Shown: piece after piece, positions 41,575 to 50,575 of the stretch
How the letters are laid out: every line of letters begins with the position of its first letter
Position numbering within the stretch: the stretch's first letter is position 1
Made by a program: the position numbers and the translations under genes
DNA from: Paraburkholderia sp. SOS3
GTDB taxonomy: Bacteria; Pseudomonadota; Gammaproteobacteria; Burkholderiales; Burkholderiaceae
DNA length: 64,000 bases
Assembly (NCBI RefSeq): GCF_001922345.1
Contig: NZ_CP018812.1
Span: forward strand, 868,001 to 932,000
Reading direction: 5' to 3'
Notes under the pieces: generated by a model
The model's database searches: none
What the model was told of the DNA's origin: nothing
The model's input: only the letters and a program-made list of their open reading frames with translations

Positions 41575-42486
41575 TTATTTGCTTTCCATCAGACGACTCA
41601 CTGCCCTGCTGACGGGATCATCAAGGTCATCTTTTGTAGCGCTCCACGCGTCGCGCGCCTGCCCCGCCCACCTCTGACCCACAACCTTGCCACTGTCCCA
41701 CGCCTGTTTATAGGTAGCCGGGTCTGCCCATTCCTGAAGATTCGGCCCGCCCATGATCCTGAATAGATCGTCCAGCGGCAGCTTTGCCAGGCCGCCGTCC
41801 AGGTATGCGAGCGGGTGTGTTTTAAGGGCAAATTGCTTGAAGGTATCTTCATCCAGTTCCAACTGGAGGCGTTGGACGTCCATCTTGCAGCCTCCGTGAC
41901 CGGAGGTCTCACTGCTCAGTTCGATGGTGTCTCTCCGCACGTTCTGTTGCAGACCTTCTTCCATATACTTCTGCAGATACCACCTGGCGTTATCGAGCCA
42001 CTCTTGCCCGGCCCGCGATAGCCTGGGCCTCAACTTCGCTCCGTAATTCGAGCAGTAGTAGTACCCGTACGCGACGTAGTACGAGGGCGGCTTATGTCCG
42101 CATCCGATATGTCTCATCATGAAGTTGCTGTGTCGCGACCAGTCGGAGTCGGTGCAGTGCGGCGGGATCAACTGCTCGCGCCGATTTAACAGGCGTTCGG
42201 TTGCTTCGATATCGGTCCAGGGATTGAAGGTCCGCGCAAACACTTTGACGGCCGTATACGCCGCGGCTGTCGATACGCTCGACACACTGACCTTCTCGAC
42301 GGTGTCCAGATACGCGCAGTGCAACGGCCTGTAGTAGTACTCGCACTGTCCGATGATCGAACCGGCAGCGGGCGGCACGTTCAGATCGCACACCGTCCTC
42401 GTGGCTTCAGCGCGTTGCGTGTAGCCCGATGGCGTCATGTACGAGTGGAAGACCCCGTTTAACTTCGGATTGTCGTTATCAGTCAT
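41575..42486 (-). CDS. Candidate T6SS effector 2 (same family as effector 1)
   Basis: A 303-residue paralogue of effector 1. Residues 1-59 are the same, then the sequence diverges: an Ala/Val-rich insertion (SVSTAAAYTAVKVFA) follows. The core TDSDWSRHS, RHIGCGHKPPSYY, YGYYYCSNYG and LKTHPLAYLDGGL is kept. The C-terminus is longer (SATKDDLDDPVSRAV). It starts 3 bp after the vgrG stop, so it is probably the first cargo of this VgrG. The conserved core among divergent sequence argues for a shared enzymatic activity; the changed surface argues for different immunity partners. Confidence 0.68.
   Translation of the reverse strand: MTDNDNPKLNGVFHSYMTPSGYTQRAEATRTVCDLNVPPAAGSIIGQCEYYYRPLHCAYLDTVEKVSVSSVSTAAAYTAVKVFARTFNPWTDIEATERLLNRREQLIPPHCTDSDWSRHSNFMMRHIGCGHKPPSYYVAYGYYYCSNYGAKLRPRLSRAGQEWLDNARWYLQKYMEEGLQQNVRRDTIELSSETSGHGGCKMDVQRLQLELDEDTFKQFALKTHPLAYLDGGLAKLPLDDLFRIMGGPNLQEWADPATYKQAWDSGKVVGQRWAGQARDAWSATKDDLDDPVSRAVSRLMESK
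42311..42486. repeat. Direct repeat R2, copy b (5' end of effector gene 2)
   Basis: Partner of 40138-40313; no mismatch seen over 176 bp. Confidence 0.93.
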
Positions 42487-42489
42487 TCT

Positions 42490-44991
42490 TCAGTCGTTCA
42501 TGAGTTTGAGTACCGCATCCTGTGGCACATGGCTTTGCACCAACGACGTCTCGCCCATCTCATTGGTCGTACCTTCGGCGATCACCTTTCCTTCGGAGAG
42601 AAGGGTGTACTTCGTGTTGCGCGCCGGAATCTGCGTACCGCTCCAGCGCACGACGAAAGCCTGATCGAATGCGCCGGCCGTCGCGGGCAGTGCGGGAATG
42701 GCGGCCGACACGGATTGCGGACCGAGCTTCTGGTACGAGGCACTATGGATGACCCGATCACCGCGCGTCCCGTCCTCGATGCCAGCCGGTGTGATGCGCA
42801 GATACGACGCGCCGCATACCAACAGGATTTCTTTCTTGGCGGTGATAGTCACGTGACCATTTGCGCTCGCAATACTCATTTCATTCTGGGAAACCAGGCT
42901 CATTTCGCCATGCTGGGCCTGAAGATCGATTTTCCCGTTTGCTGCCAATGCCTTGATGCCGCTCTGATTGGCATACAACGAAACTGCGCCGTTGGATGCG
43001 ACCGTGAAGTTGCGGCCGACACTAAAATCGGCACTCGCACCCGCTGTCACGGCGAGGTTTTCTCCTCCCGATAGCTGAATACTTTTAGGCGTCACCGCAC
43101 CGATACCTTCGGGCGCGGACAACAAGATGACGGCTTGTTTCAGATCCCTGAATGCGGTTTCAAGTTGGGCTTGCTGCTCCTGCACCTGCGCGAGCTCGGC
43201 CGTGGCGCGCTGTGCGAGGGAACGAAGTGACTGTGCCTCTGCGAGTGCAGCCTCAAGTTGGGCGAGTGCCGCCGTCATCTCCGTTTGCGGCGCATCCTTG
43301 CTCGACAACGCATCAGCCGAAAAAAACAATCCCTTGGGCGCATGCACCGTACCGCGCCCTTCGGTATGGATCTCAAACCCTTCGCCGCGCGGTTGCCGAT
43401 TGCTGTCCACCAGATAACCAAGACTGACCGACGTCTGCATATAAACCGTCGAAGCCTTGAACCCTTCCTGGCCCTTCTCATCCTCAAGACGAACCTTTGC
43501 GCCCCGCAACGGGCTACGCCACATCGAGCGGGTATACCAACTCCGCAAACCGTGCACGACGTCCGGGTGCGCATAGTCGTGCAGCGCACCTGCGATAAAC
43601 AGACTATCGACATCGCCATCCGTTGCAACGAGCTGCACCTCTGTCTCCGACAACAGCGGTGAATGAAATCCGCTTTGATACGACGCCGACGGACGCAACA
43701 GCCGCAGCGACATCAAATGCGTGCCGCGCATGCCGCTCCGTCTGCTAAAGAGCGGCTCGACGTCATAGCGGCCATGCTCATCGATGGACGCATACGGTGC
43801 GTTGGAACCCGACTTGATCACGCCGGTCAGCGCCCCCGTCACTTTGCGCCAATGCGTTGCAGGATCGTATGGCGGGCGCCATGTCAGATGAGCGGGCGTT
43901 GCCTCGAACTCGTTGAACACGGGCATGCTGCGGCTGCCCTTTGTCTTGAGACGCGTGATCATAAAACCGTAAGGCGCCTCGGCCAGCTTGCGATTGCTCA
44001 AACGCACAACGAGCCCCGGCATCATGCCGATCGCGTTGCTCGTGCCGTACAACGTCTGTTGCCGCGAGACCAGTTCCTCGCGTCGTGCGTGAGCCAGCAT
44101 CTCGCCGACATCGCCCGTGCGATGGTGCTCATCGCTGCGATTGACGCGGCCGAACAGCGATTCGTCATCGTGAGCTACCACGGTGCTCGCCTTTAGCGAG
44201 TCGGCAGGCTCGCGGTAGTTGCGCTCCCATAGCTCGACCGTGGCCGGCACCAGTTCGCGCACCGTGCCGATCGACAGCACGGCTTCGTGCCAATTGGCAT
44301 TGAGTCCCGCGTCGGGCATCAACGGCAATTCGAGTGCACGGACATAGCCGCGCGGGTTATTGCCGAACACCACGATGTCGCGCCACGCTTTATCACCCTG
44401 CTTGAAGTAGTAGTAGATGCCCGCGCGTCGGCAATGGCGATCGATAAAGCCTTTGACGGTCTCCTCGTACATCACCGTCTGCTCGAATTTTTCTTCGACG
44501 CCCTCAAGATGAAACTCGATGTCGTGCGGATCGAACAACTTGCGATCGACGATGCATTCCCTGATCAGATCACTCATCGTCTTGTTGCGGAATACGCCCG
44601 AATCGTGCACATGTGCAAGCAAAGCGAAACGCGGTTCGATGCGCAGCGCGTAGGTCGTTTCATCGCGGCTCGACGATCGGCGCTCCCAGCGTGTCACGAC
44701 CCCGTGTACGAGTCGCGCGGGTTCGATCACCGGCTCCATCACATCGACCAGCGACGGTACAGAGCCCTCTTCGATAATCGTGAAAGTCGCACGCCGCCCG
44801 ACGCAGGCACCACCGTCCATTTCGTGATCGGACGAGGTGACGACGAGATCGAGCTTGTATGTCGTGTTCAGCGCTTCCTCGAGTTCGAAGCTGACGACAG
44901 ACAAAGATTGCTTGACTGTGACAATCGATAAATCGAACTTTTGTCTTAAGCGTGCGCTTGGATACCGCAGAATTTCCTGGATCTTTCGCAT
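42490..44991 (-). CDS. vgrG: VgrG spike protein of type VI secretion
   Basis: An 833-residue VgrG. The gp27/gp44-like part is at the N-terminus (FELEEALNTTYKLDLVVTS to FEQTVMYEETVKGFIDRHCR, YYYFKQGD). The gp5 OB-fold region follows (RRSGMRGTHLMSLRLLRPS). The C-terminal part is a coiled-coil/helical stretch (AALAEAQSLRSLAQRATAEL) and a DUF2345-type needle (GIGAVTPKSIQLSGGENL onward), ending in a short transthyretin-like domain (PARNTKYTLLSEGKVIAEG). The start at 44991 (MRKIQEIL) is preferred; an in-frame extension to 45138 adds 49 residues not typical for the family. It heads the operon of two effector/immunity pairs, PAAR, a membrane protein and tssM. Confidence 0.93.
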   Translation of the reverse strand: MRKIQEILRYPSARLRQKFDLSIVTVKQSLSVVSFELEEALNTTYKLDLVVTSSDHEMDGGACVGRRATFTIIEEGSVPSLVDVMEPVIEPARLVHGVVTRWERRSSSRDETTYALRIEPRFALLAHVHDSGVFRNKTMSDLIRECIVDRKLFDPHDIEFHLEGVEEKFEQTVMYEETVKGFIDRHCRRAGIYYYFKQGDKAWRDIVVFGNNPRGYVRALELPLMPDAGLNANWHEAVLSIGTVRELVPATVELWERNYREPADSLKASTVVAHDDESLFGRVNRSDEHHRTGDVGEMLAHARREELVSRQQTLYGTSNAIGMMPGLVVRLSNRKLAEAPYGFMITRLKTKGSRSMPVFNEFEATPAHLTWRPPYDPATHWRKVTGALTGVIKSGSNAPYASIDEHGRYDVEPLFSRRSGMRGTHLMSLRLLRPSASYQSGFHSPLLSETEVQLVATDGDVDSLFIAGALHDYAHPDVVHGLRSWYTRSMWRSPLRGAKVRLEDEKGQEGFKASTVYMQTSVSLGYLVDSNRQPRGEGFEIHTEGRGTVHAPKGLFFSADALSSKDAPQTEMTAALAQLEAALAEAQSLRSLAQRATAELAQVQEQQAQLETAFRDLKQAVILLSAPEGIGAVTPKSIQLSGGENLAVTAGASADFSVGRNFTVASNGAVSLYANQSGIKALAANGKIDLQAQHGEMSLVSQNEMSIASANGHVTITAKKEILLVCGASYLRITPAGIEDGTRGDRVIHSASYQKLGPQSVSAAIPALPATAGAFDQAFVVRWSGTQIPARNTKYTLLSEGKVIAEGTTNEMGETSLVQSHVPQDAVLKLMND

Positions 44992-45626
44992 AGAGGCCGA
45001 GATTGCGAATGCTCTTCTTAGGGTAATTGACGAGGCGTGCAAATATAGGCGACCGTGCACGGTTATTAACCCTGAAAAGCTAATGTCCAAATTACGCGGT
45101 GTCCATCCTCCTCGTCGATCTTTGACAAATCTTTTCAATCGAGTCTTGAGGAAAACTTCGGATGGCTATTTCCTCGCGAGCTCAAATTTTCCCAAAGACT
45201 CGCGTGGAAGTGCGGAAGGAGACGAAGTTGGTTACGCTACGCGATCTGTAATAGTAGTAAGCGTGAGGCACAGAGGCTAATCTGCTCTTATCCCTGTAAA
45301 AGTTCATCGACTCTTCTTCCAGACTGCGGGGCGCGCCCATGCCGCTCGTCGAGAAATCTTCAGGCTTGGTCCTCCATCAATGACCGATTCATAGTGGAAC
45401 GAGAAAAGAGTTCACAAGTAAGGGTTGCGAGATCACGCATCGGCCGGTAATCGAGGCCGGCTGACGACGCCTATAGCGCTTATGACATGACTACACAATT
45501 GCGCTAATTCAGAACGCAACGAAATTATTTCCCATCGCGCAATGGCGAAAGCCAGCGTTCGCGATGCCGGGCACAAGGGATGCACCTTACCTCGTGCATC
45601 TCAACCTCATTCATGGGAGGACTACG
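44992..45626. other. Divergent intergenic region upstream of the VgrG operon, no gene seen
   Basis: About 635 bp, more AT-rich than the flanks, between vgrG (minus) and the DUF4148 gene (plus). It must contain both promoters. A plus-strand frame here is antisense to the start of vgrG and has no recognisable product. Confidence 0.5.
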
Positions 45627-45989
45627 ATGAAGTCGATTAAACACGTTGCTGCAGTAGCCGCACTCGTTGCCACTCCGCTGGCTGCTTTCGCGCAGCAGAC
45701 CTATGCACCAGTGAACAATTCGCTAACGCGCGCGGAAGTGAGACAGGATCTGATCGACGTTCAGCGGGCCGGATACAATCAGTCGGTTGGCGACCAGACA
45801 TCGTATCCGCGCGAAGCGCAGGCTGCCGAGGCACGCATTGGCGCGCAGCAGATACGCGCAGCGGAAGCGAGCAGCGGATACGGCGGGGTGATGCCTGGCT
45901 CGTCGGCATCCGGCGCATCGCAACAGCCGATGCAGCCGGCTAACACGCCAAGCGCAGACGGGGAACAGCCGGTCTATTACGGCAAGTAA
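45627..45989 (+). CDS. DUF4148 secreted protein
   Basis: A 120-residue protein with a Sec signal (MKSIKHVAAVAALVATPLAAFAQ, cleavage after AFA) and the DUF4148 core LTRAEVRQDLIDVQRAGYNQS followed by YPREAQAAEARI. The rest is low-complexity Ser/Pro/Gln. DUF4148 proteins are abundant in Burkholderiaceae and of unknown function. GGGAGG stands before the ATG. Confidence 0.9.
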   Translation: MKSIKHVAAVAALVATPLAAFAQQTYAPVNNSLTRAEVRQDLIDVQRAGYNQSVGDQTSYPREAQAAEARIGAQQIRAAEASSGYGGVMPGSSASGASQQPMQPANTPSADGEQPVYYGK

Positions 45990-46034
45990 GTCACGCCAAG
46001 TAAGTCACAGCAAGTAAGTCACAGCAAGTAAGTC
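45982..46034. repeat. Tandem repeat of a 14-bp unit at the DUF4148 stop codon
   Basis: Nearly four copies of a unit like GCAAGTAAGTCACA, starting with the last codons and stop of the DUF4148 gene. Every copy carries a TAA stop. Confidence 0.8.
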
Positions 46035-46042
46035 GACAAACA

Positions 46043-46062
46043 GGCCGGCAAACGAGCCGGCC
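46043..46062. terminator. GC-rich hairpin between convergent DUF4148 and DUF6513-type genes
   Basis: GGCCGGC-AAACGA-GCCGGCC, perfect 7-bp stem, no U-run. Possible bidirectional terminator. Confidence 0.4.
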
Positions 46063-46148
46063 GAAGTCCGATTTGACGGCGGTTTGATCCAGGACGCGGC
46101 GCTGGCTCGACGAAATATCGATCCGGCCCGCGTTCATCTTTCTACGCG

Positions 46149-47531
46149 TCAACCCTTCTTCTTTGTGCTTCCCGGCGCATGCCACGCGGTAAGGTCTTGT
46201 TCCGGCCGGTCCACTGCGCATCCCCAATCGAGCATTTCATCCTGATCGAACCGCTTGCCTAACTGCCAGGCGATTTCCGCGCGCGCGAGCTGTACGCCCA
46301 GATAAAAAGCGTGTCCGCCATCGTGCTCCACGTTTAGCTGCGGATAAAACCCGAATGGATCGACGCCCGTCAAATGTCCGTCGCGGTTATAAACATGAAT
46401 CCCATCGCTCGACACTTGCACGCGAAAGTTCGGATCTCGCACACCGGCAGCAAATTCGGCGATTTCTTGAGCGTCATAAGGAAACGGTCGTTTCGAATGC
46501 AAAGCAGCGAGGTCGCCAGAAATACCTTTGGGCAGCATCTGCGCGTGTTCTGCCGCATGCATGACACGCCGCGCGACGTCCGCTTCGCGCACCGCTCGCC
46601 GCGCATGCAGGCTCACGGAAGTGGTCAGCACGGCGGAAACATGCAACTCAGCCGCGATGCCCATCAACACCGCATTAATCCCTGTCGTATCCGCTTCGGT
46701 CAACTCGGTCACGTTGCCGATCCCGAGCATGATCGCCACATCCGGATACCGCTCGCGTAACGCGACATAACGCGCGACAGAAGCCGCAAATCCAAATGGA
46801 ATCGGATCGAGAATCGGATCGGCGAGAAACGGCCTGCCGCGCGCAAGCAATGCATCGATCGCCTGGTGCAGCGATGCCGCATCGCGCGGCTCGCGTGCAA
46901 CGACGATTGGCGTCGCGGGCACTTCATCGGCGATCCACAGCGTATCGACGCTCAGGCTCATCAGATAGTCCGCGCCTGCACGCCCAGCGCGCAGCAATTC
47001 ATCAGTAACCATCGAATCGACGCTAACGCGGTAGCCTGCTTCCTTCAGCATGCGCACCGCGTCTTCCAGATGAGGAAACGGCGTATCGGGCAAGCAGCCG
47101 ACATCGATCACATCAGCGCCTTCATCCGCATAGCGCCTGGCACGCGCGGCAATGCCATCGAGATCGAGGCGCGGCGCATCGACGATCTCCGCGAAGATCT
47201 CGGTCTCATAGCGCGATAAATCGAGCTTGCGCGCTGCCTGCCCGAAGAACTGCGGCAAGTCCTTGATCTCTTCCGGCCCGCGCTCAACCCGTACGCCGAA
47301 ATGCGCAGTCAATGCGTCCATATCGCCACGACAACGTCCAGGCACGATCACCCGATCGGCGTTCACCGGCACAGCCACGCGCCGCCGGATCATATCGGCC
47401 GTCATCAGCCCCGCGACCTGCAGCCCGATTTCGCGTACTTCCCACGTAAATGTCGGATTCGCGAAACCCTCGAGCACTTGCACGACGCTTTTTTCGGCGA
47501 GCCTGCCGGTCAGGAAGACGATGTGTTCCAT
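46149..47531 (-). CDS. Dihydropteroate-synthase-like protein (DUF6513 type), H4MPT biosynthesis
   Basis: A 460-residue protein. The first 150 residues (EHIVFLTGRLAEKSVVQVLE) form the DUF6513-type domain. The middle is a pterin-binding TIM barrel (ADEGADVIDVGCLPDTPFPH, RVSVDSMVTDELLRAGRAGA, FLADPILDPIPFG). Relatives are found only with H4MPT genes in methylotrophs and archaea and are thought to act in pterin assembly. The start at 47531 (MEHIVF) overlaps the flavoprotein gene by 22 bp; a longer in-frame start would be antisense-like Arg-rich sequence. It is last of the operon regulator, flavoprotein, DHPS-like. Confidence 0.85.
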   Translation of the reverse strand: MEHIVFLTGRLAEKSVVQVLEGFANPTFTWEVREIGLQVAGLMTADMIRRRVAVPVNADRVIVPGRCRGDMDALTAHFGVRVERGPEEIKDLPQFFGQAARKLDLSRYETEIFAEIVDAPRLDLDGIAARARRYADEGADVIDVGCLPDTPFPHLEDAVRMLKEAGYRVSVDSMVTDELLRAGRAGADYLMSLSVDTLWIADEVPATPIVVAREPRDAASLHQAIDALLARGRPFLADPILDPIPFGFAASVARYVALRERYPDVAIMLGIGNVTELTEADTTGINAVLMGIAAELHVSAVLTTSVSLHARRAVREADVARRVMHAAEHAQMLPKGISGDLAALHSKRPFPYDAQEIAEFAAGVRDPNFRVQVSSDGIHVYNRDGHLTGVDPFGFYPQLNVEHDGGHAFYLGVQLARAEIAWQLGKRFDQDEMLDWGCAVDRPEQDLTAWHAPGSTKKKG

Positions 47532-48109
47532 GCGAGCCCGAGTATCGACAGCCGTTGCGTGAGCGCGGCGCGCAGCTCGTCGAGCGAGCGCGCGACGGTC
47601 GTGTGTTCGATCCGCGCGAGCCGCTCGACATTCTCGAACTCGATCGCGCGTGGACGCAATTCGACCCACTCGTGCGGGCTCTGCGTAATCACGGTCGGCT
47701 CGGTGTCGCACGCGAAAACGATGCCGGGCACGCATTGCTTGCCCGCTTGCGCGTACAGATTCGTCGGCAAGGTGTCGGAGATGCCGAACGCGCACTTCGC
47801 AACCGTATTGCTCGTTGCGGGCGCAATCACTACCGTGTGGTAGAGGCCTTCATACAGCATACCGACCGGCACGCTGCTCGCGCTGTTGTCGCGTATCACG
47901 CGGAAATGTTCACGCAGCTTCGCGACAGGCCAGCCATAAAGCGGCAACACTTCTTCGCCGGCTGCCGACAGGAACATATCGACGCCCGGCAATTGCAGCG
48001 CGAGGTCGACCGATTCCTCGATCATATGACCGGAGCCCGTCACGCACCATGCAAAGCGCGCGTCAGACCTGAATTCGCCGGGGCGGCGGGCGGGCGACGG
48101 CGCGCTCAT
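47510..48109 (-). CDS. Flavoprotein, DmrB-like (candidate dihydromethanopterin reductase)
   Basis: A 199-residue flavoprotein of the flavodoxin-like HFCD/DmrB family. It shows RFAWCVTGSGHMIEESVDLAL, SAAGEEVLPLYG, VVIAPATSNTVAKCAFGISDTLPTNL (split in the middle by the FMN-binding residues) and GIVFACDTEP. Archaeal-type DmrB enzymes reduce dihydromethanopterin to H4MPT, the last step of cofactor synthesis. No DmrA-like gene is in the window, so this is a good candidate for that step. It starts 6 bp after the regulator stop. Confidence 0.82.
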   Translation of the reverse strand: MSAPSPARRPGEFRSDARFAWCVTGSGHMIEESVDLALQLPGVDMFLSAAGEEVLPLYGWPVAKLREHFRVIRDNSASSVPVGMLYEGLYHTVVIAPATSNTVAKCAFGISDTLPTNLYAQAGKQCVPGIVFACDTEPTVITQSPHEWVELRPRAIEFENVERLARIEHTTVARSLDELRAALTQRLSILGLAWNTSSS

Positions 48110-48115
48110 CGAACC

Positions 48116-50209
48116 TCACGCATCGTTAAGCGGCGGCGGTGTGTCGTGCGAAAGCCGGATATACAGCCTGTGCATCTTCCGGTACAACGTGTTGCGGCTG
48201 ATGCCGAGCGTCTTCGCAACATTGCTCACGTTCCAGCGGTGTTCGTCGAGCATCGCGAGCACCGTTTCGCGCTCCTTGATCTGTATTGCGTTCAGGCTCG
48301 ACACGTCGCAGTCGTCCGGCAACGCAAGCATGTCGTTCATCGACGAAGGCGAAGCTTGCGCGGCGCGCGCCGCAATGGTTGCGGCCGCAACGGTGCCCTG
48401 CGTGATTTCCGGCGGCAAGTGCGCGCAGCGAATCTCCGGTCCGTCGCACAGCGCGATCGCCATTTGCAGAACGTGCCGCAACTGGCGAATATTGCCTGGC
48501 CATGCATAGTTGAGCAGCGCCTGGCGCGCTTCGGCGCTAAGCGGCGGCGCATCGTCCGCTTCGCTACCGAGCAGATGCTGGATCAGTGCGCCAATGTCTG
48601 CGCGTTCGTGCAGTGCCGGCAGATTGATTTCAATGCCGCTTAGCCGGTAATACAAGTCTTCGCGGAACATCCCGCGCTGCACGAGATCGAGCAGATTGCG
48701 GTGACTCGCGCTGATCAGCTGGAAGTCTACCTTCAAGGTGGTTTCGGTGCCGAGCGGCGTGACCTCGTGTTCCTCGAGCACGCGCAACAGGCGCGCTTGC
48801 AGCGCCATCGGCATATCGCCGATTTCGTCGAGAAATAGCGTGCCGTTATTGGCTTGCACGATCTTGCCGCGCCGTCCTTCGCGTTGCGCGCCCGTGAATG
48901 CTCCCGCGCGATAGCCGAACAGCTCGCTCTCGATCAGATTCTCCGGTAGCGATGCGCAATTCACCGCGACAAAGCCGCCGCCGCTATTCGGGCTGATGCT
49001 GTGCAGCGCATTCGCGAACACTTCCTTGCCGGTGCCCGTCTGGCCGCGCAGGATAATCGGAATCTTGCGTTGAATCGCCCGCGCCGCGAGCTGAATCTGC
49101 GAGGCCATGCGCGGATCGCCGAATTCGAGTTGCGACAGCTTGTCGAGGCGTCCGCTTGCGGGTGCGCGCGCGGCTTCCTTCGCTTTGGCGGCGATGCGCC
49201 CACGCGTTGCCGTGTCGCCAGCGCCGGCTGTGCCGGCGCGCGGCGCCGGCAATGTCGAGAACGCGCTCGCGAATGTCGTCGCATCGCGCGGTGTCTGCGC
49301 GACGAGGAAAAACCGGTTGTTCGTATGTGCGCCATAGACCGTAACCGGATGGAACGAGCCGCGAATGCTGCGCGCGATCATATCCTCGAGGCTCGCGTTG
49401 AACGCCTCTTCGATGCGTTTGCCGCATAACTGATCCGGAGAACGCAGATCGAGCTGGAATAGCGCGCTGCGGCTCGCGGCGAGCACGATCCCTTCGTCGT
49501 CGACGGCGAGCTTGCCAGCGTGCAGCGTGCCGACGAATTCAGGCCGGCTATGAAAATGAATCATGTTGGCGCGCCGGTAGCGCGAATCGATGAGCCGGTT
49601 TTCGATCATCTGCCGCGACATGCCGACCAGCACCAGCGAATGCTGCTGCAGCAATCTCGATCGGCTCGTCACGTCGAGCACACCGGCGACAATGCCGCGG
49701 TCGTCGAAAATCGGCGCGGCCGAGCAGGTGAGGGACGTGTAGCGCGGATAGAAATGTTCGTGCTGATAGACCGCAAGACATTCGCGTTCGGCAAGACAGG
49801 TGCCCATGCCGTTCGTGCCCGCGGTGCGCTCGCTCCACACGGCGCCGACGCGCAGCCCGTCCGCTGCGACCGCTTCGCCGAACGGCACCGAGGACACCTG
49901 ATGCACGATCACGCCGTCCGCATCGGTCAGCACGACTGCGAGGCTCGGATCGGCGAGCTGCTGGTAAAGCGTCGTCATTTCGAGCTTCGAGCATGCGATC
50001 AGATCGGTCGCGGCTTCGCGGCGCGCGGCAAGTTCATGCTGCGTGAGCACGGGCGGCATGATGAAGCGGCCCGGGTCCAGGCCGAACTCGTTCAGGCAAC
50101 GCGTCCACGACTGCGCGACCGAGTCGCTCGTCTGTCGAGTGGGCGACTGGTTGTGGACCGTGTTTAAAACATCACGAACATGCGAGTTGATGTCAGCGAG
50201 CGATGACAT
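48116..50209 (-). CDS. Sigma-54-dependent activator, AcoR-like
   Basis: A 697-residue bacterial enhancer-binding protein. A GAF sensor domain (residues about 60-210) is followed by a linker and an AAA+ domain with Walker A GQTGTGKE (about residue 390), the sigma-54 contact loop GAFTGA (about 435) and LDEIGDMP. A Fis-type HTH ends the protein (LGISRNTLYRKMHRLYI). The plan is that of AcoR/MimR-type regulators that respond to alcohols, ketones or aldehydes. GGAG lies 11 bases before the ATG at 50209. It is upstream of the DmrB-like and DHPS-like genes and divergent from the FolB-like gene, so it probably controls H4MPT/C1 genes; the effector is not known. Confidence 0.92.
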   Translation of the reverse strand: MSSLADINSHVRDVLNTVHNQSPTRQTSDSVAQSWTRCLNEFGLDPGRFIMPPVLTQHELAARREAATDLIACSKLEMTTLYQQLADPSLAVVLTDADGVIVHQVSSVPFGEAVAADGLRVGAVWSERTAGTNGMGTCLAERECLAVYQHEHFYPRYTSLTCSAAPIFDDRGIVAGVLDVTSRSRLLQQHSLVLVGMSRQMIENRLIDSRYRRANMIHFHSRPEFVGTLHAGKLAVDDEGIVLAASRSALFQLDLRSPDQLCGKRIEEAFNASLEDMIARSIRGSFHPVTVYGAHTNNRFFLVAQTPRDATTFASAFSTLPAPRAGTAGAGDTATRGRIAAKAKEAARAPASGRLDKLSQLEFGDPRMASQIQLAARAIQRKIPIILRGQTGTGKEVFANALHSISPNSGGGFVAVNCASLPENLIESELFGYRAGAFTGAQREGRRGKIVQANNGTLFLDEIGDMPMALQARLLRVLEEHEVTPLGTETTLKVDFQLISASHRNLLDLVQRGMFREDLYYRLSGIEINLPALHERADIGALIQHLLGSEADDAPPLSAEARQALLNYAWPGNIRQLRHVLQMAIALCDGPEIRCAHLPPEITQGTVAAATIAARAAQASPSSMNDMLALPDDCDVSSLNAIQIKERETVLAMLDEHRWNVSNVAKTLGISRNTLYRKMHRLYIRLSHDTPPPLNDA

Positions 50210-50575
50210 ATTGGGGCGTCTCCATTGCGTTCGGCTTATCCGTACCGTTCGAGCGGCGCGCCGACGCCTTTTATAGGTGTACCTCTTCCCCTGCGCGCCA
50301 CGCGATTCTGCGTCGCGCATCCGCCAAGCCACAACAGACGATTGTAGGCACCTGCTCCATTGCCCGTCGCAAACACTCTACAACCGTTAGCGCGCGTCAT
50401 CAATAAGTAGTCTTATAAGGTCCGCATTTTGCGCGCGCTTTTTGCTTAATGTGACAGGCTTGCGATTTGCGTGTTTTCGTTCATATGTGTTCCTTCATAT
50501 GCATGGCGCAAATCCGAAATCCTGGATCACAGTCATTCCATTCAATCAAAAGCCGACAGGCGGCGGAGTTACTTT
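50210..50575. other. Divergent promoter region between the activator and FolB-like genes
   Basis: About 365 bp. A sigma-54-like promoter (AGGCTTG-CGAT-TTGCG) is at 50456-50471. A direct repeat TTCATATG occurs twice about 14 bp apart around 50480-50502. No gene seen. Confidence 0.45.
50456..50471 (+). promoter_or_regulatory. Candidate sigma-54 (-24/-12) promoter for the FolB-like gene
   Basis: AGGCTTG, 4 bases, TTGCG: the invariant GG and GC are 10 bases apart and 8 of 12 consensus positions match. Start of transcription would be near 50482. Confidence 0.35.
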
